Source: Firmicutes bacterium CAG:170
GTDB lineage: Bacteria; Bacillota; Clostridia; Oscillospirales; Oscillospiraceae
DNA: 9,420 nt
Reading direction: 5' to 3'
Assembly: GCA_000436735.1 (NCBI GenBank)
Contig: FR887159.1
Location: 1-9,420 of the forward strand
Shown piece by piece: positions 1 to 7,413 of this stretch. The translations under genes and the position numbers were made by a program. The number at the start of each line of letters is the position of its first letter. The first letter of the stretch is position 1. The notes beneath the pieces are model-generated. The model searched no databases, was not told the origin of the DNA, and saw only the letters and a program-made list of their open reading frames with translations.

Positions 1-33
1 ATCGTGTATCTTCAGCAGCAGATGGCGTTTTAA
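1..33 (+). CDS. Possible 3' end of an upstream gene (partial)
   Basis: Reading frame 1 is open from the window edge and ends at TAA 31-33, giving the tail IVYLQQQMAF. The stop lies 3 nt before a strong intrinsic terminator, which is where the last codons of a gene are expected. Ten residues are too few to name a family. Of the other + frames, neither has a stop near the terminator. The call rests on position alone. Confidence 0.45.
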   Translation: MVYLQQQMAF

Positions 34-36
34 AAA

Positions 37-70
37 CCGCAAATTGCACTTGCAATTTGCGGATTTTTTT
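37..70 (+). terminator. Intrinsic terminator upstream of glmU
   Basis: A perfect 12-bp stem (CCGCAAATTGCA at 37-48 with TGCAATTTGCGG at 51-62) is followed by A and seven Ts (63-70). This is a textbook Rho-independent terminator for the gene ending near 33. The A-rich run just before the stem could let it act from the other side too, but no minus-strand gene is seen. It separates the upstream transcript from the glmU promoter. Confidence 0.9.
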
Positions 71-81
71 CTGTAAATTCC

Positions 82-110
82 TATACAAATCCGGCGCAGT
101 CTGCTATAAT
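82..110 (+). promoter_or_regulatory. Sigma-A-type promoter of glmU-prs-pth
   Basis: A perfect -10 box TATAAT (105-110) lies 17 nt after a -35-like TATACA (82-87, 4 of 6 matches to TTGACA). Transcription should begin near 117. That is only 4 nt before the ATG at 121 but 31 nt before the TTG at 148, which has a ribosome binding site. The promoter lies just after the terminator, so this is the head of a new transcription unit. Confidence 0.75.
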
Positions 111-147
111 AAAATCGATTATGAGCTGTAGAGAGGTTGTGGTCGAT

Positions 148-1335
148 TTGGCTGGACTGTCCGCCGTCGTGTTTATTCCGGATGATACTGCAAAAACAGG
201 ATATCTTCGCCCGACGATGCTGCAAAACATCATGGGCTCGCCCCTTCTCGGATGGCTTGCAGACGCACTGCTAGCTGGCGGCGTTGGGCGTTTCTTTTTG
301 GTCTGCCACGAGCGCTACCGCCGCGAGGTGCGCGCCTGCTTCCCGGAGGATGTCGAATTCTGGTGTCCATCTGCCGAGACGACCTCCGATCAGCTTCACG
401 TTTTCCTTTCCACTGCGGATGAATCCGAGGAGGATATCATTGTTGTGACCGGCCCGGCGGTGATCCTGCCCTTTGCAGCCGACGAGGAGGAATTCGAGGA
501 CGCGCCGGTCGTCAGCCCGGTGACCTCCGTGAATCGCCAGACGCTGATGGAGGCGCTGGACGAAAAGTTCATTTTCACGGACTTCCTGAAGGATCACGGC
601 GTGCCGTACACCGACCGCGACGGCGTCTACTCTGTGGCCAGTATGCAGGAAATGACCGAATGGCAGCCGATCCTGAGCCGCTCCGTGCTCTATCGCCTGT
701 CCAAGCAGGGCGTGGAGATCTGGGACTACGCCTCGACCTACATCGACCCGACCGCCGCCGTCGGCCCCGGAACGGCGATCCTGCCCGGAACGATCCTACG
801 CGGCAATACCTCCATCGGCAAAAACTGCACCATCGGCCCGAACGCCTATCTTGAAAACGCGAAGATCGGAGATAATACTGTTGTCAACGCTTCGCAGATC
901 TATAATTCCACCGTCGGCTTCGACACCCACGTCGGCCCGTTCGCCTACATCCGTCCCGGAAGCAGCGTCGGAAACCACGTCAAGGTCGGCGACTTCGTGG
1001 AGATCAAGAACTCCGTCGTGGACGACGGCACCAAGATCTCGCATCTGACCTACGTCGGCGACAGCGATGTTGGCAAAAACGTCAACTTCGGCTGCGGCAC
1101 CGTCACGGTCAACTATGACCGCGCGAAAAAATACCGCACGACCATCGGCGACAACGCCTTCATCGGCTGCAACACCAATCTGGTCGCGCCGGTCACGGTG
1201 GGCGAGGGCGCTTACACCGCCGCAGGCTCCACCATCACCGATGATATCCCGGCCATGGCCCTCGCCATCGCGCGTGCGCGCCAGACCAATAAGAAGGACT
1301 GGGCCGCAAAGCACAAGCTCAAGGAAAGCAAGTGA
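148..1335 (+). CDS. glmU: GlmU-family glucosamine-1-phosphate acetyltransferase with degenerate uridylyltransferase domain
   Basis: GlmU makes UDP-GlcNAc for peptidoglycan: the C-terminal half acetylates glucosamine-1-phosphate and the N-terminal half transfers UMP. Residues here are counted from TTG 148 (395 aa; usual GlmU about 455). The left-handed beta-helix half (about 196-385) aligns without gaps to E. coli GlmU as I recall it (offset 64). It keeps R269, K287, catalytic H299, Y302, N313, N322, Y323, K328, A359 and R376; S405 and A380 are both Cys here. The N-terminal half keeps the GlmU outline (AVV near the start, then a GSPLLGWLADALL helix, and STYIDP leading into the helix). However, LAAGxGTRM is replaced by FIPDDTAKTG (9-18), the Lys of LPKVLH by T23, the GTxHA loop is gone, and the YGD motif reads VTGP (100-103). 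UMP transfer is therefore probably lost. Start: TTG 148 has AGAGAGG at 130-136; ATG 121 would extend it by 9 residues but sits almost at the predicted transcription start and has no ribosome site. Confidence 0.85.
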   Translation: MAGLSAVVFIPDDTAKTGYLRPTMLQNIMGSPLLGWLADALLAGGVGRFFLVCHERYRREVRACFPEDVEFWCPSAETTSDQLHVFLSTADESEEDIIVVTGPAVILPFAADEEEFEDAPVVSPVTSVNRQTLMEALDEKFIFTDFLKDHGVPYTDRDGVYSVASMQEMTEWQPILSRSVLYRLSKQGVEIWDYASTYIDPTAAVGPGTAILPGTILRGNTSIGKNCTIGPNAYLENAKIGDNTVVNASQIYNSTVGFDTHVGPFAYIRPGSSVGNHVKVGDFVEIKNSVVDDGTKISHLTYVGDSDVGKNVNFGCGTVTVNYDRAKKYRTTIGDNAFIGCNTNLVAPVTVGEGAYTAAGSTITDDIPAMALAIARARQTNKKDWAAKHKLKESK

Positions 1336-1353
1336 GTATTCCCGCGTTATCAT

Positions 1354-1379
1354 ACGCCCGCCGGGCGTGGATATATAAT
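1354..1379 (+). promoter_or_regulatory. Hairpin and possible secondary promoter between glmU and prs
   Basis: The 88-nt gap between glmU and prs contains a 6-bp stem (ACGCCC 1354-1359, GGGCGT 1363-1368) with a 3-nt loop and no T-run, so it is not a convincing terminator. A perfect TATAAT (1374-1379) follows, with only a poor -35 at 17 nt (CATACG, 1351-1356). If used, transcription would begin near 1386 and give prs its own 38-nt leader. This is a weak call based on the -10 box alone. Confidence 0.3.
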
Positions 1380-1423
1380 GTATGAGTTATATGGACTGAG
1401 GAAGGACAGAGAGGTAATTTCAT

Positions 1424-2374
<951 letters not shown>

Positions 2375-2377
2375 GTC

Positions 2378-2971
2378 ATGCCGCTTTTCAAGAAGCCCGC
2401 CTGCGACTGGATGCTGGTCGGGCTGGGAAATCCCGGCGCACAGTATGCGCGCACGCGGCATAATATGGGTTTTCTGGCCCTCGATCTGCTGGAAAAGCAG
2501 CTCGGTGCGGACAAGGAAAAGCAGCGCCATCAGGCGCTGTGCGCAAGCGCCGTCTGGCACGGGCAGAAGCTCCTGCTCGTCCGGCCACAGACGTTCATGA
2601 ATGCCTCCGGGCTGGCCGTCCAGCAGGCTGCAAGCTATTATAAGCTTCCGCCGGAGCGGATCGTCGTCCTGTTCGACGACATCTCCCTCCCGGTCGGAAA
2701 GATCCGTGTCCGGCCAAGCGGCTCCGCCGGCGGACACAACGGCATCAAATCGATCATTTCCGCGCTGGGGACCGACCAGTTCCCGCGCGTGAAGATCGGC
2801 GTCGGCGCCAAGCCCAGTCCGGACTACGATCTGGCGGACTGGGTGCTCGGAACCGTCCCGAAGGCCGATCAGCCCGCGCTGCAAACTGCGCTGGAGCATG
2901 CGGCGGACGCGGCGCTGTGCCTTATTGAGGACGGCGTGCAGGCGGCGGAGTCCCGCTTCAACGGACTGTAA
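2378..2971 (+). CDS. pth: Peptidyl-tRNA hydrolase
   Basis: Cleaves the ester bond of peptidyl-tRNAs released from stalled ribosomes so the tRNA can be reused; monomeric cytosolic enzyme. At 197 aa it fits the bacterial Pth family. Motifs: GLGNPG (15-20, N18), the catalytic His in TRHNMG (H28), PQTFMNASG (70-78, N75), FDDISLPVG (99-107, catalytic-pair D100) and GSAGGHNGIKSI (115-126, N121). All key residues are present. ATG 2378 is the first start after the prs stop, separated from it by a single GTC codon in the same frame. No good ribosome site lies close (GAGGAG at 2345-2350 is 27 nt away), so translation is probably coupled to prs. A later ATG at 2411 (M12) would still keep GLGNPG but has no better site. 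Mfd follows after an unusually long gap. Confidence 0.97.
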   Translation: MPLFKKPACDWMLVGLGNPGAQYARTRHNMGFLALDLLEKQLGADKEKQRHQALCASAVWHGQKLLLVRPQTFMNASGLAVQQAASYYKLPPERIVVLFDDISLPVGKIRVRPSGSAGGHNGIKSIISALGTDQFPRVKIGVGAKPSPDYDLADWVLGTVPKADQPALQTALEHAADAALCLIEDGVQAAESRFNGL

Positions 2972-2974
2972 AGT

Positions 2975-2999
2975 TTGCACCGAAGGTGCAAGCCCTTTT
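2975..2999 (+). terminator. Stem-loop just after pth, possible weak terminator
   Basis: TTGCACC (2975-2981), loop GAA, GGTGCAA (2985-2991), then GCCC and four Ts (2996-2999). It begins 4 nt after the pth stop. The stem is stable but the T-run is short and offset, so termination may be partial. It may end the glmU-prs-pth transcript or stabilise its 3' end. Confidence 0.45.
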
Positions 3000-3037
3000 C
3001 ATTGAATGGAATGCTTCCGTGAGAGCGTTTCAGCCCC

Positions 3038-3062
3038 TTTTTCTTTGCGCGGCAAAGAAAAA
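3038..3062. repeat. Perfect 11-bp inverted repeat in the pth-mfd gap
   Basis: TTTTTCTTTGC (3038-3048) pairs perfectly with GCAAAGAAAAA (3052-3062) around a GCG loop. CCCC precedes it and GCCGC follows. A similar looking stem-loop, also preceded by CCCC and with CGGCAA before the A-rich arm, lies at 3575-3600. They may be two members of one dispersed intergenic repeat family. Genome-wide copy number cannot be seen here. Confidence 0.6.
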
Positions 3063-3086
3063 GCCGCTGGCGGTAAAAAGAAAACG

Positions 3087-3116
3087 GCAAAGGGGGATTT
3101 CGATTTCCCCCTTTGC
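3087..3116. repeat. Perfect 11-bp inverted repeat, G5/C5 hairpin
   Basis: GCAAAGGGGGA (3087-3097) pairs with TCCCCCTTTGC (3106-3116) around an 8-nt loop. It starts 24 nt after the previous hairpin. No T-run follows, so a terminator role is unlikely. It overlaps the start of the tandem repeat at 3112. Confidence 0.6.
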
Positions 3117-3175
3117 AACCCCCTTCCAACGACCAAGCCGGGGCTTGCAAACCCCTTAAAACGACCAAGAAGGGG
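3112..3175. repeat. Two-copy 32-bp imperfect tandem repeat
   Basis: Copy 1 (3112-3143) and copy 2 (3144-3175) align without gaps at 26 of 32 positions. Shared blocks are TTGCAA, CCCC, TT, AACGACCAAG (3128-3137 and 3160-3169) and GGGG. Four of the six differences are paired CC/AA changes flanking AACGACCAAG. Each copy runs from a C block to a G block, so the two can form alternative stems with neighbours. The function is unknown; there is no sign of coding. Confidence 0.65.
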
Positions 3176-3200
3176 GCTGCGGCCCCCTTCCTTGGATTTT
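3165..3200 (+). terminator. Long G/C hairpin, terminator-like
   Basis: CCAAGAAGGGGGC (3165-3177) pairs with GCCCCCTTCCTTGG (3182-3195): 13 bp with one bulged C and a TGCG loop. ATTTT (3196-3200) follows. It could terminate read-through from pth, but the U-tract is only four long and the G/C-rich repeats around it suggest a repeat element instead. Confidence 0.4.
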
Positions 3201-3574
3201 CCCCGGGGGCTTGGTTTGTGCCGAGACAGATTCAGATCTGCAAAACGCGCTACAGATTCGGATTTGGCAGACCGGCGTGGTAGTCGAAATACTCTGCGTC
3301 TGTTTTGGCCGTGATTTGAACGGCAGTTCGTTTGTGCGCGATATGCACGGCAGAGCTTGTTGCGCTGCGGCTCTTCGACTTCCATACGTCAAATATTCAA
3401 CGGGCGCGAATGAAACGACTCGCACGGCCTATCGTGCGCTTAGGAAACCCAATTGGGCGGCCGCCCGAAGGGCGTTTTGACGACGGTAATTTAACGACAA
3501 AACGCAGAATGTAACGAATTGTTTTTCAGGCGCGGCAGCGCTATTTCGCGTCCCCAGCGCCTCTTTTCTCCCCA
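3201..3574. other. Intergenic stretch without a convincing gene; clustered palindromes
   Basis: Small open frames exist on both strands but none has a good ribosome site, a recognisable domain or the G/C third-position bias of the real genes. Visible structure: a near-direct repeat ACAGATTC(A/G)GAT(C/T)TG at 3226-3240 and 3252-3266, a perfect 10-bp palindrome CCCAATTGGG (3448-3457) overlapping a perfect 12-bp palindrome GGGCGGCCGCCC (3455-3466), a hairpin CGCCC-GAA-GGGCG followed by TTTT (3462-3478), and an inverted pair GCGTTTTG (3472-3479) and CAAAACGC (3498-3505). No tRNA or rRNA is seen. The composition resembles a dispersed intergenic repeat. Confidence 0.5.
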
Positions 3575-3600
3575 TTCTTTTCCGGCAAGACAGAAAAGAA
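3575..3600. repeat. 8-bp inverted repeat near mfd
   Basis: TTCTTTTC (3575-3582) pairs with GAAAAGAA (3593-3600) across a 10-nt loop. CCC and an A precede it, and the palindrome CGGGCCCG (3601-3608) follows. Downstream small hairpins are GCGCC-TTC-GGCGC (3642-3654) and ATGCC-CTGC-GGCAT (3664-3677). It resembles the hairpin at 3038-3062 in layout and orientation. Confidence 0.45.
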
Positions 3601-3697
3601 CGGGCCCGCGGAGCGGCGGTGACGGCGCGCAGAATCACACCGCGCCTTCGGCGCATCCGAAACATGCCCTGCGGCATACACCATATGACAATTTTCA

Positions 3698-3721
3698 CGG
3701 TGATGGGAGCTCCCATCACCG
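3698..3721. promoter_or_regulatory. Perfect 24-bp palindrome upstream of mfd
   Basis: CGGTGATGGGAG (3698-3709) is followed directly by its exact reverse complement CTCCCATCACCG (3710-3721). It ends 41 nt before the mfd start codon and 27 nt before its ribosome site. A spacer-free symmetric site this long suits a dimeric DNA-binding protein or a cruciform. As RNA it would form a strong hairpin in the mfd leader. No T-run follows, so it is not a terminator. No promoter could be found near it, so an operator role is inferred only. Confidence 0.55.
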
Positions 3722-3762
3722 CGTTGCGCTGTCCGCATTTTTACCTTCAAAGGAGGGAAACC

Positions 3763-6700
3763 GTGAACATCCTGCTTTCCATGCTGAAAAAGCTGCCGGA
3801 ATATGAGGCGCTGCTTTCTGCGCTCGAAGCGCGGCAGACCGTCGCCGTTTCCGGCGTCAGCCAGATCATTCGCAGCCATTTTATCTCCGCGCTCATCGCG
3901 GAGTCGGAGCGTCCGGCGCTCATCGTCTGTCAGGACGATCTGGCCGCGCAGCGCGCGCAGGCGGAGCTTGCGGCCTTCCTCGGCTCGACGCCGCCGCTGC
4001 TCCCGGCGCGGGAGCTGACGCTCTACGAATCTGCGAGCGTTTCGCGCGAGTGGGAGCACCGCCGGATGCGCCTGCTCTACGGGCTTGCAACCGGCAAGGT
4101 CAAGGTGCTCGTCGCGTCCATGGAGGCGCTAAGTCTCCGGACCGTCCCCCGCCAGACGCTTTTCGGTGGGCTGGTCACGCTCAAATGCGGCGCGGAATAC
4201 GACCTTGATTCGCTGACGGCTCGTCTCGTCCGCGCGGGCTACAGCCGCACGTCGCTGGTTGAGGGCGTGGGACAGTTCGCGCTGCGCGGCGGCATTCTCG
4301 ACGTGTTCTCTCCGGCGCACGACCAGCCCATCCGCGCCGAATTTTTCGGCGACGAGCTGGACGCGATGGGCTTTTTTGACCCGCTCACCCAGCGCCGGAC
4401 GGAGAATCTCGACGAAGCCGTGCTTCTTCCGGTCGCCGAGACCGTTCCGTTCCTCCATCCCGACGGTGCGGATGGACTCTGCAAGGACCTTTCCGCGCTC
4501 ATTGCGCGCCAGAAGCGCCGCAAAACGCCGAACACGGCGCTCATTTCCACGCTTGAGGGCGACATCGACAAGCTGCAAGGCGGCGTGCCGCTGACGGCAG
4601 CCGACCGCTATATGGCCCTCATCTACCCCGAATTCTCGACCGCAGCGGACTATGTTTCCCGCGACGCGGCGGTATTTTTCTGCGACCACGGCAATCTGCG
4701 CCGCGCGTCCAAGGCCCGCATGGAGGACTTCGGTCTCTCGCTGGACAGCTATCTGCAAAGCGGAACGCTGGCCGGGGAGCTGTGCGAATTCTACTGCACC
4801 TATGACGAGCTGGCCGGACGCTTCCGCGAAAACGGCGCGATCTACTTCGATTCCTTCCTCTCGGCGCAGTTTCCGGAGGAGCTGCCGCCGAAGCGCATCC
4901 TCTCCGTCACAGCCAAGCAGCTGCCCGGCTACGGCGGAAGTCTGGAGACGGCGGTGCAGGATCTGAAGCACTACGTCAAAAACGGCTTCGGTTGCCTCGT
5001 CCTCTGCGGCGGTAAGCGCCGGGGCGAAATTCTGAAGGGGATGCTGGCCGAGCAGAGCGTGGACGCGCTGCTGGCCTTCCCGGCGACGCGCCTGCCGCAG
5101 GCGGGCCAGATCTTGCTGGCGGACGGGAGCCTTCCGGCGGGCATGGAATATCCGGAGCTGAAATACGCGATTTTGACCGAGGGCCAGCTCATGACGCGCA
5201 CCGCGCCGAAAAAAGCAGCCCGTCCGAAGAAGGCCACGAATCGCAAAAAGCTCGATTCCTTCACCGATCTGACCCCCGGCGACCTCGTCGTCCATGAGCA
5301 CCACGGCATCGGCCGCTATGTCGGCATGGAGCAGATGAAGGTGGACGGCGCGGTCAAGGACTACGTCAAGATCGCCTATCAGGGCAGCGACGCGCTCTAT
5401 GTTCCCGCGACGCAGCTCGATCTGGTCAGCAAGTACATCGGCGGCGGTGAGGACGCGCCGGTGAAGCTCAACAAGCTCGGCGGCGACCAGTGGCAGAAGG
5501 CGAAGGCGAAGGCCAAGGCGGCGGCCAAGGATCTCGCCGCCGGGCTTATCAAGCTCTATGCCGAGCGCAAGCGCCTTCCGGGCTTCGCATTCGCGGCAGA
5601 CTCGCCGTGGCAGAAGGAGTTTGAGGAAAGCTTTGAATACGCTGAGACGGACGATCAGCTCCGCTGCATCGACGAGATCAAGCACGACATGGAATCGCCC
5701 GCGCCGATGGACCGGCTGCTCTGCGGCGACGTGGGCTTCGGCAAGACCGAGGTCGCGCTTCGCGCGGCGATGAAGTGCATTCTCGACGGCAAGCAGGTCG
5801 CCATTCTGGTGCCGACCACCGTTCTGGCCCAGCAGCACTACGTCACGGCGACGAGCCGCTTCGGCTCCTTCCCAGTGACGATCGACGTGCTCTCGCGCTT
5901 CCGTACGCCCAATCAGCAGAAGAAAACGCTCTACGATCTGCGCACCGGCAAGATCGATCTCATCATCGGCACACACAAGCTCCTGCAAAAGGACATCCGC
6001 TTCAAGGATCTGGGCCTGCTCATCATCGACGAGGAACAGCGCTTCGGCGTCACGCACAAGGAGCGCCTTAAGGAACTTTCCCGCGGCGTGGACGTCTTAA
6101 CCTTATCCGCAACGCCCATCCCGCGCACGCTCAACATGGCGCTCTCCGGCCTGCGCGACATGTCCACCATCGAGGAGCCGCCGCAGGACCGCTACCCCGT
6201 CCAGACCTTCGTGCTGGAGCACAACGAGACGCTTCTGCTCGACGCCATCCGGCGGGAGCTGGAGCGCGGCGGTCAGGTATTCTATCTGCACAACCGCGTG
6301 GAGACCATCGACAAATGCGCCGCGCGCATCAAGGAGCTGCTGGGTGACGCCGGTGAGGTCGGCGTTGCGCACGGAAAAATGGGCGAGGAAGCGCTCAGCG
6401 ACGTCATGCAGCGCATGTCCGAGGGTGAGCTTCAGGTGCTGGTCTGCACGACCATCATCGAGACCGGCCTCGACATTCCGAACGTCAACACCCTCATCAT
6501 TGAGGACGCCGACCGGCTGGGTCTGGCGCAGCTGCACCAGCTGCGCGGGCGCGTCGGCCGTTCGAGCCGCCACGCCTACGCCTATCTCACCTTCCGCAAG
6601 GGAAAGGTGCTGTCCGAGATCGCGGAAAAGCGCCTGAGCGCCATCCGCGAATACGCGGAATTCGGCTCCGGCTTCAAGATCGCCATGCGCGACCTTGAGA

Positions 6701-7275
6701 TCCGCGGCGCGGGCGATCTTCTCGGCGCGGAGCAGTCCGGCCATATGCTCTCCGTCGGCTACGACATGTATCTCAAGCTGCTCGAGGACGCCGTGCTCGA
6801 GGAACGCGGCGAAAAATCGCTCGAGGAGCCGGAATGCACCGCCGATCTCACCGTCACCGCGAACATCGACAAGAATTACGTCTCCTCCGGCGAACAGCGC
6901 ATGGACCTCTACCGGCGCATGGCCGCCGTCCGCACGCAGGAGGACGCCGACGATCTGCTCGACGAGATGGTGGACCGCTACGGCGATCCTCCGAAGGGCG
7001 TCATGAACCTGCTGGCCATCGCGCTGCTGCGCGCCCGCGCGGCAGCCGCCGGGATTACCGAGATCACGCAGAAGGACGGCTCCGTCCTCTTCACGCTGGC
7101 CGTCATGGACTTCCCGGCCATCTCCGCCGTCTGCGCGGAGGCTGCGTTCAAGTCGCGCACCTTCTTCTCTGCCGGAAAAAGCCCGATGCTGACCGTGCGG
7201 CTGAAAAAGGGCGAGGATCCGCTGAAGCTTTCCGAGCAGCTGGTGAGCCGCTACGCCATCGCCAGAAACGGCTGA
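3763..7275 (+). CDS. mfd: Transcription-repair coupling factor Mfd
   Basis: ATP-driven DNA translocase that pushes RNA polymerase off DNA lesions and recruits UvrA for excision repair. Length 1170 aa from GTG 3763, normal for Mfd. Domains in order: UvrB-like N-terminal module (about 1-330), with FALRGGILDVF (172-182) in the region homologous to the UvrB face that contacts UvrA; lysine-rich linker (about 482-497); RNA-polymerase-interacting domain with LTPGDLVVHEHHGIGRYVG (from 503 to about 560); superfamily 2 helicase core with Walker A GDVGFGKT (655-662, K661), DEEQ (756-759), LSATPIPRT (781-789) and QLRGRVGR (926-933); then the C-terminal D7 domain (about 1020-1130; YVSSGEQRMDLYRRM from 1039). 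The N-terminal Walker site is degenerate, as usual for Mfd. The frame stays open upstream to 3619, but AAAGGAGGG (3749-3757) fixes GTG 3763 with ideal spacing. No frameshift or missing motif. Confidence 0.98.
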   Translation: MNILLSMLKKLPEYEALLSALEARQTVAVSGVSQIIRSHFISALIAESERPALIVCQDDLAAQRAQAELAAFLGSTPPLLPARELTLYESASVSREWEHRRMRLLYGLATGKVKVLVASMEALSLRTVPRQTLFGGLVTLKCGAEYDLDSLTARLVRAGYSRTSLVEGVGQFALRGGILDVFSPAHDQPIRAEFFGDELDAMGFFDPLTQRRTENLDEAVLLPVAETVPFLHPDGADGLCKDLSALIARQKRRKTPNTALISTLEGDIDKLQGGVPLTAADRYMALIYPEFSTAADYVSRDAAVFFCDHGNLRRASKARMEDFGLSLDSYLQSGTLAGELCEFYCTYDELAGRFRENGAIYFDSFLSAQFPEELPPKRILSVTAKQLPGYGGSLETAVQDLKHYVKNGFGCLVLCGGKRRGEILKGMLAEQSVDALLAFPATRLPQAGQILLADGSLPAGMEYPELKYAILTEGQLMTRTAPKKAARPKKATNRKKLDSFTDLTPGDLVVHEHHGIGRYVGMEQMKVDGAVKDYVKIAYQGSDALYVPATQLDLVSKYIGGGEDAPVKLNKLGGDQWQKAKAKAKAAAKDLAAGLIKLYAERKRLPGFAFAADSPWQKEFEESFEYAETDDQLRCIDEIKHDMESPAPMDRLLCGDVGFGKTEVALRAAMKCILDGKQVAILVPTTVLAQQHYVTATSRFGSFPVTIDVLSRFRTPNQQKKTLYDLRTGKIDLIIGTHKLLQKDIRFKDLGLLIIDEEQRFGVTHKERLKELSRGVDVLTLSATPIPRTLNMALSGLRDMSTIEEPPQDRYPVQTFVLEHNETLLLDAIRRELERGGQVFYLHNRVETIDKCAARIKELLGDAGEVGVAHGKMGEEALSDVMQRMSEGELQVLVCTTIIETGLDIPNVNTLIIEDADRLGLAQLHQLRGRVGRSSRHAYAYLTFRKGKVLSEIAEKRLSAIREYAEFGSGFKIAMRDLEIRGAGDLLGAEQSGHMLSVGYDMYLKLLEDAVLEERGEKSLEEPECTADLTVTANIDKNYVSSGEQRMDLYRRMAAVRTQEDADDLLDEMVDRYGDPPKGVMNLLAIALLRARAAAAGITEITQKDGSVLFTLAVMDFPAISAVCAEAAFKSRTFFSAGKSPMLTVRLKKGEDPLKLSEQLVSRYAIARNG

Positions 7276-7296
7276 GCGCATCCGCGCGGGATGCGC
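7276..7296 (+). terminator. Stem-loop directly after the mfd stop
   Basis: GCGCATCC (7276-7283) pairs with GGATGCGC (7289-7296) around a 5-nt loop and starts the base after the mfd TGA. The following sequence is GCCGCCCTTCTC, with no real T-run. It may protect the mRNA 3' end or terminate weakly; a separate promoter for the next gene lies about 85 nt on. Confidence 0.4.
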
Positions 7297-7378
7297 GCCG
7301 CCCTTCTCTGCCGGTGCATCCGGGAAAATATTAATCAATTTTTCAGAAAATGTTCACGCCTTCTTGGAGGAATTGGCA

Positions 7379-7407
7379 TTGCAAATTTCCCGCGCAGACC
7401 GTATAAT
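7379..7407 (+). promoter_or_regulatory. Sigma-A-type promoter of the VanW gene
   Basis: TATAAT (7402-7407) lies 17 nt after TTGCAA (7379-7384, 4 of 6 matches to TTGACA). The local drop in G/C (about 7325-7420) is typical of a promoter region. Transcription should begin near 7414, giving a leader of about 84 nt before the start at 7498. Confidence 0.75.
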
Positions 7408-7413
7408 ATAGTT

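Noticed and set aside
3112..3175. Tandem repeat as a CRISPR array
   Set aside because: There are only two directly adjoining copies without spacers, and no cas genes nearby.
3455..3466. GGGCGGCCGCCC as a phage attachment site or cloning scar (contains a NotI site)
   Set aside because: There is no integrase, vector sequence or second att-like copy in the window; the G/C-rich palindrome fits the surrounding repeat DNA.
3006..3480. Small open frames on both strands between pth and mfd (for example 3006-3314, 3211-3480, and minus-strand 2999-3385)
   Set aside because: They run through hairpins and tandem repeats, overlap one another on opposite strands, lack ribosome sites and show no domain. 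They are best explained as translations of repeat DNA.
3619..3762. Upstream extension of mfd by 48 codons to 3619
   Set aside because: The added residues look random, cross the 24-bp palindrome, and have no ribosome site. AAAGGAGGG with ideal spacing supports GTG 3763.
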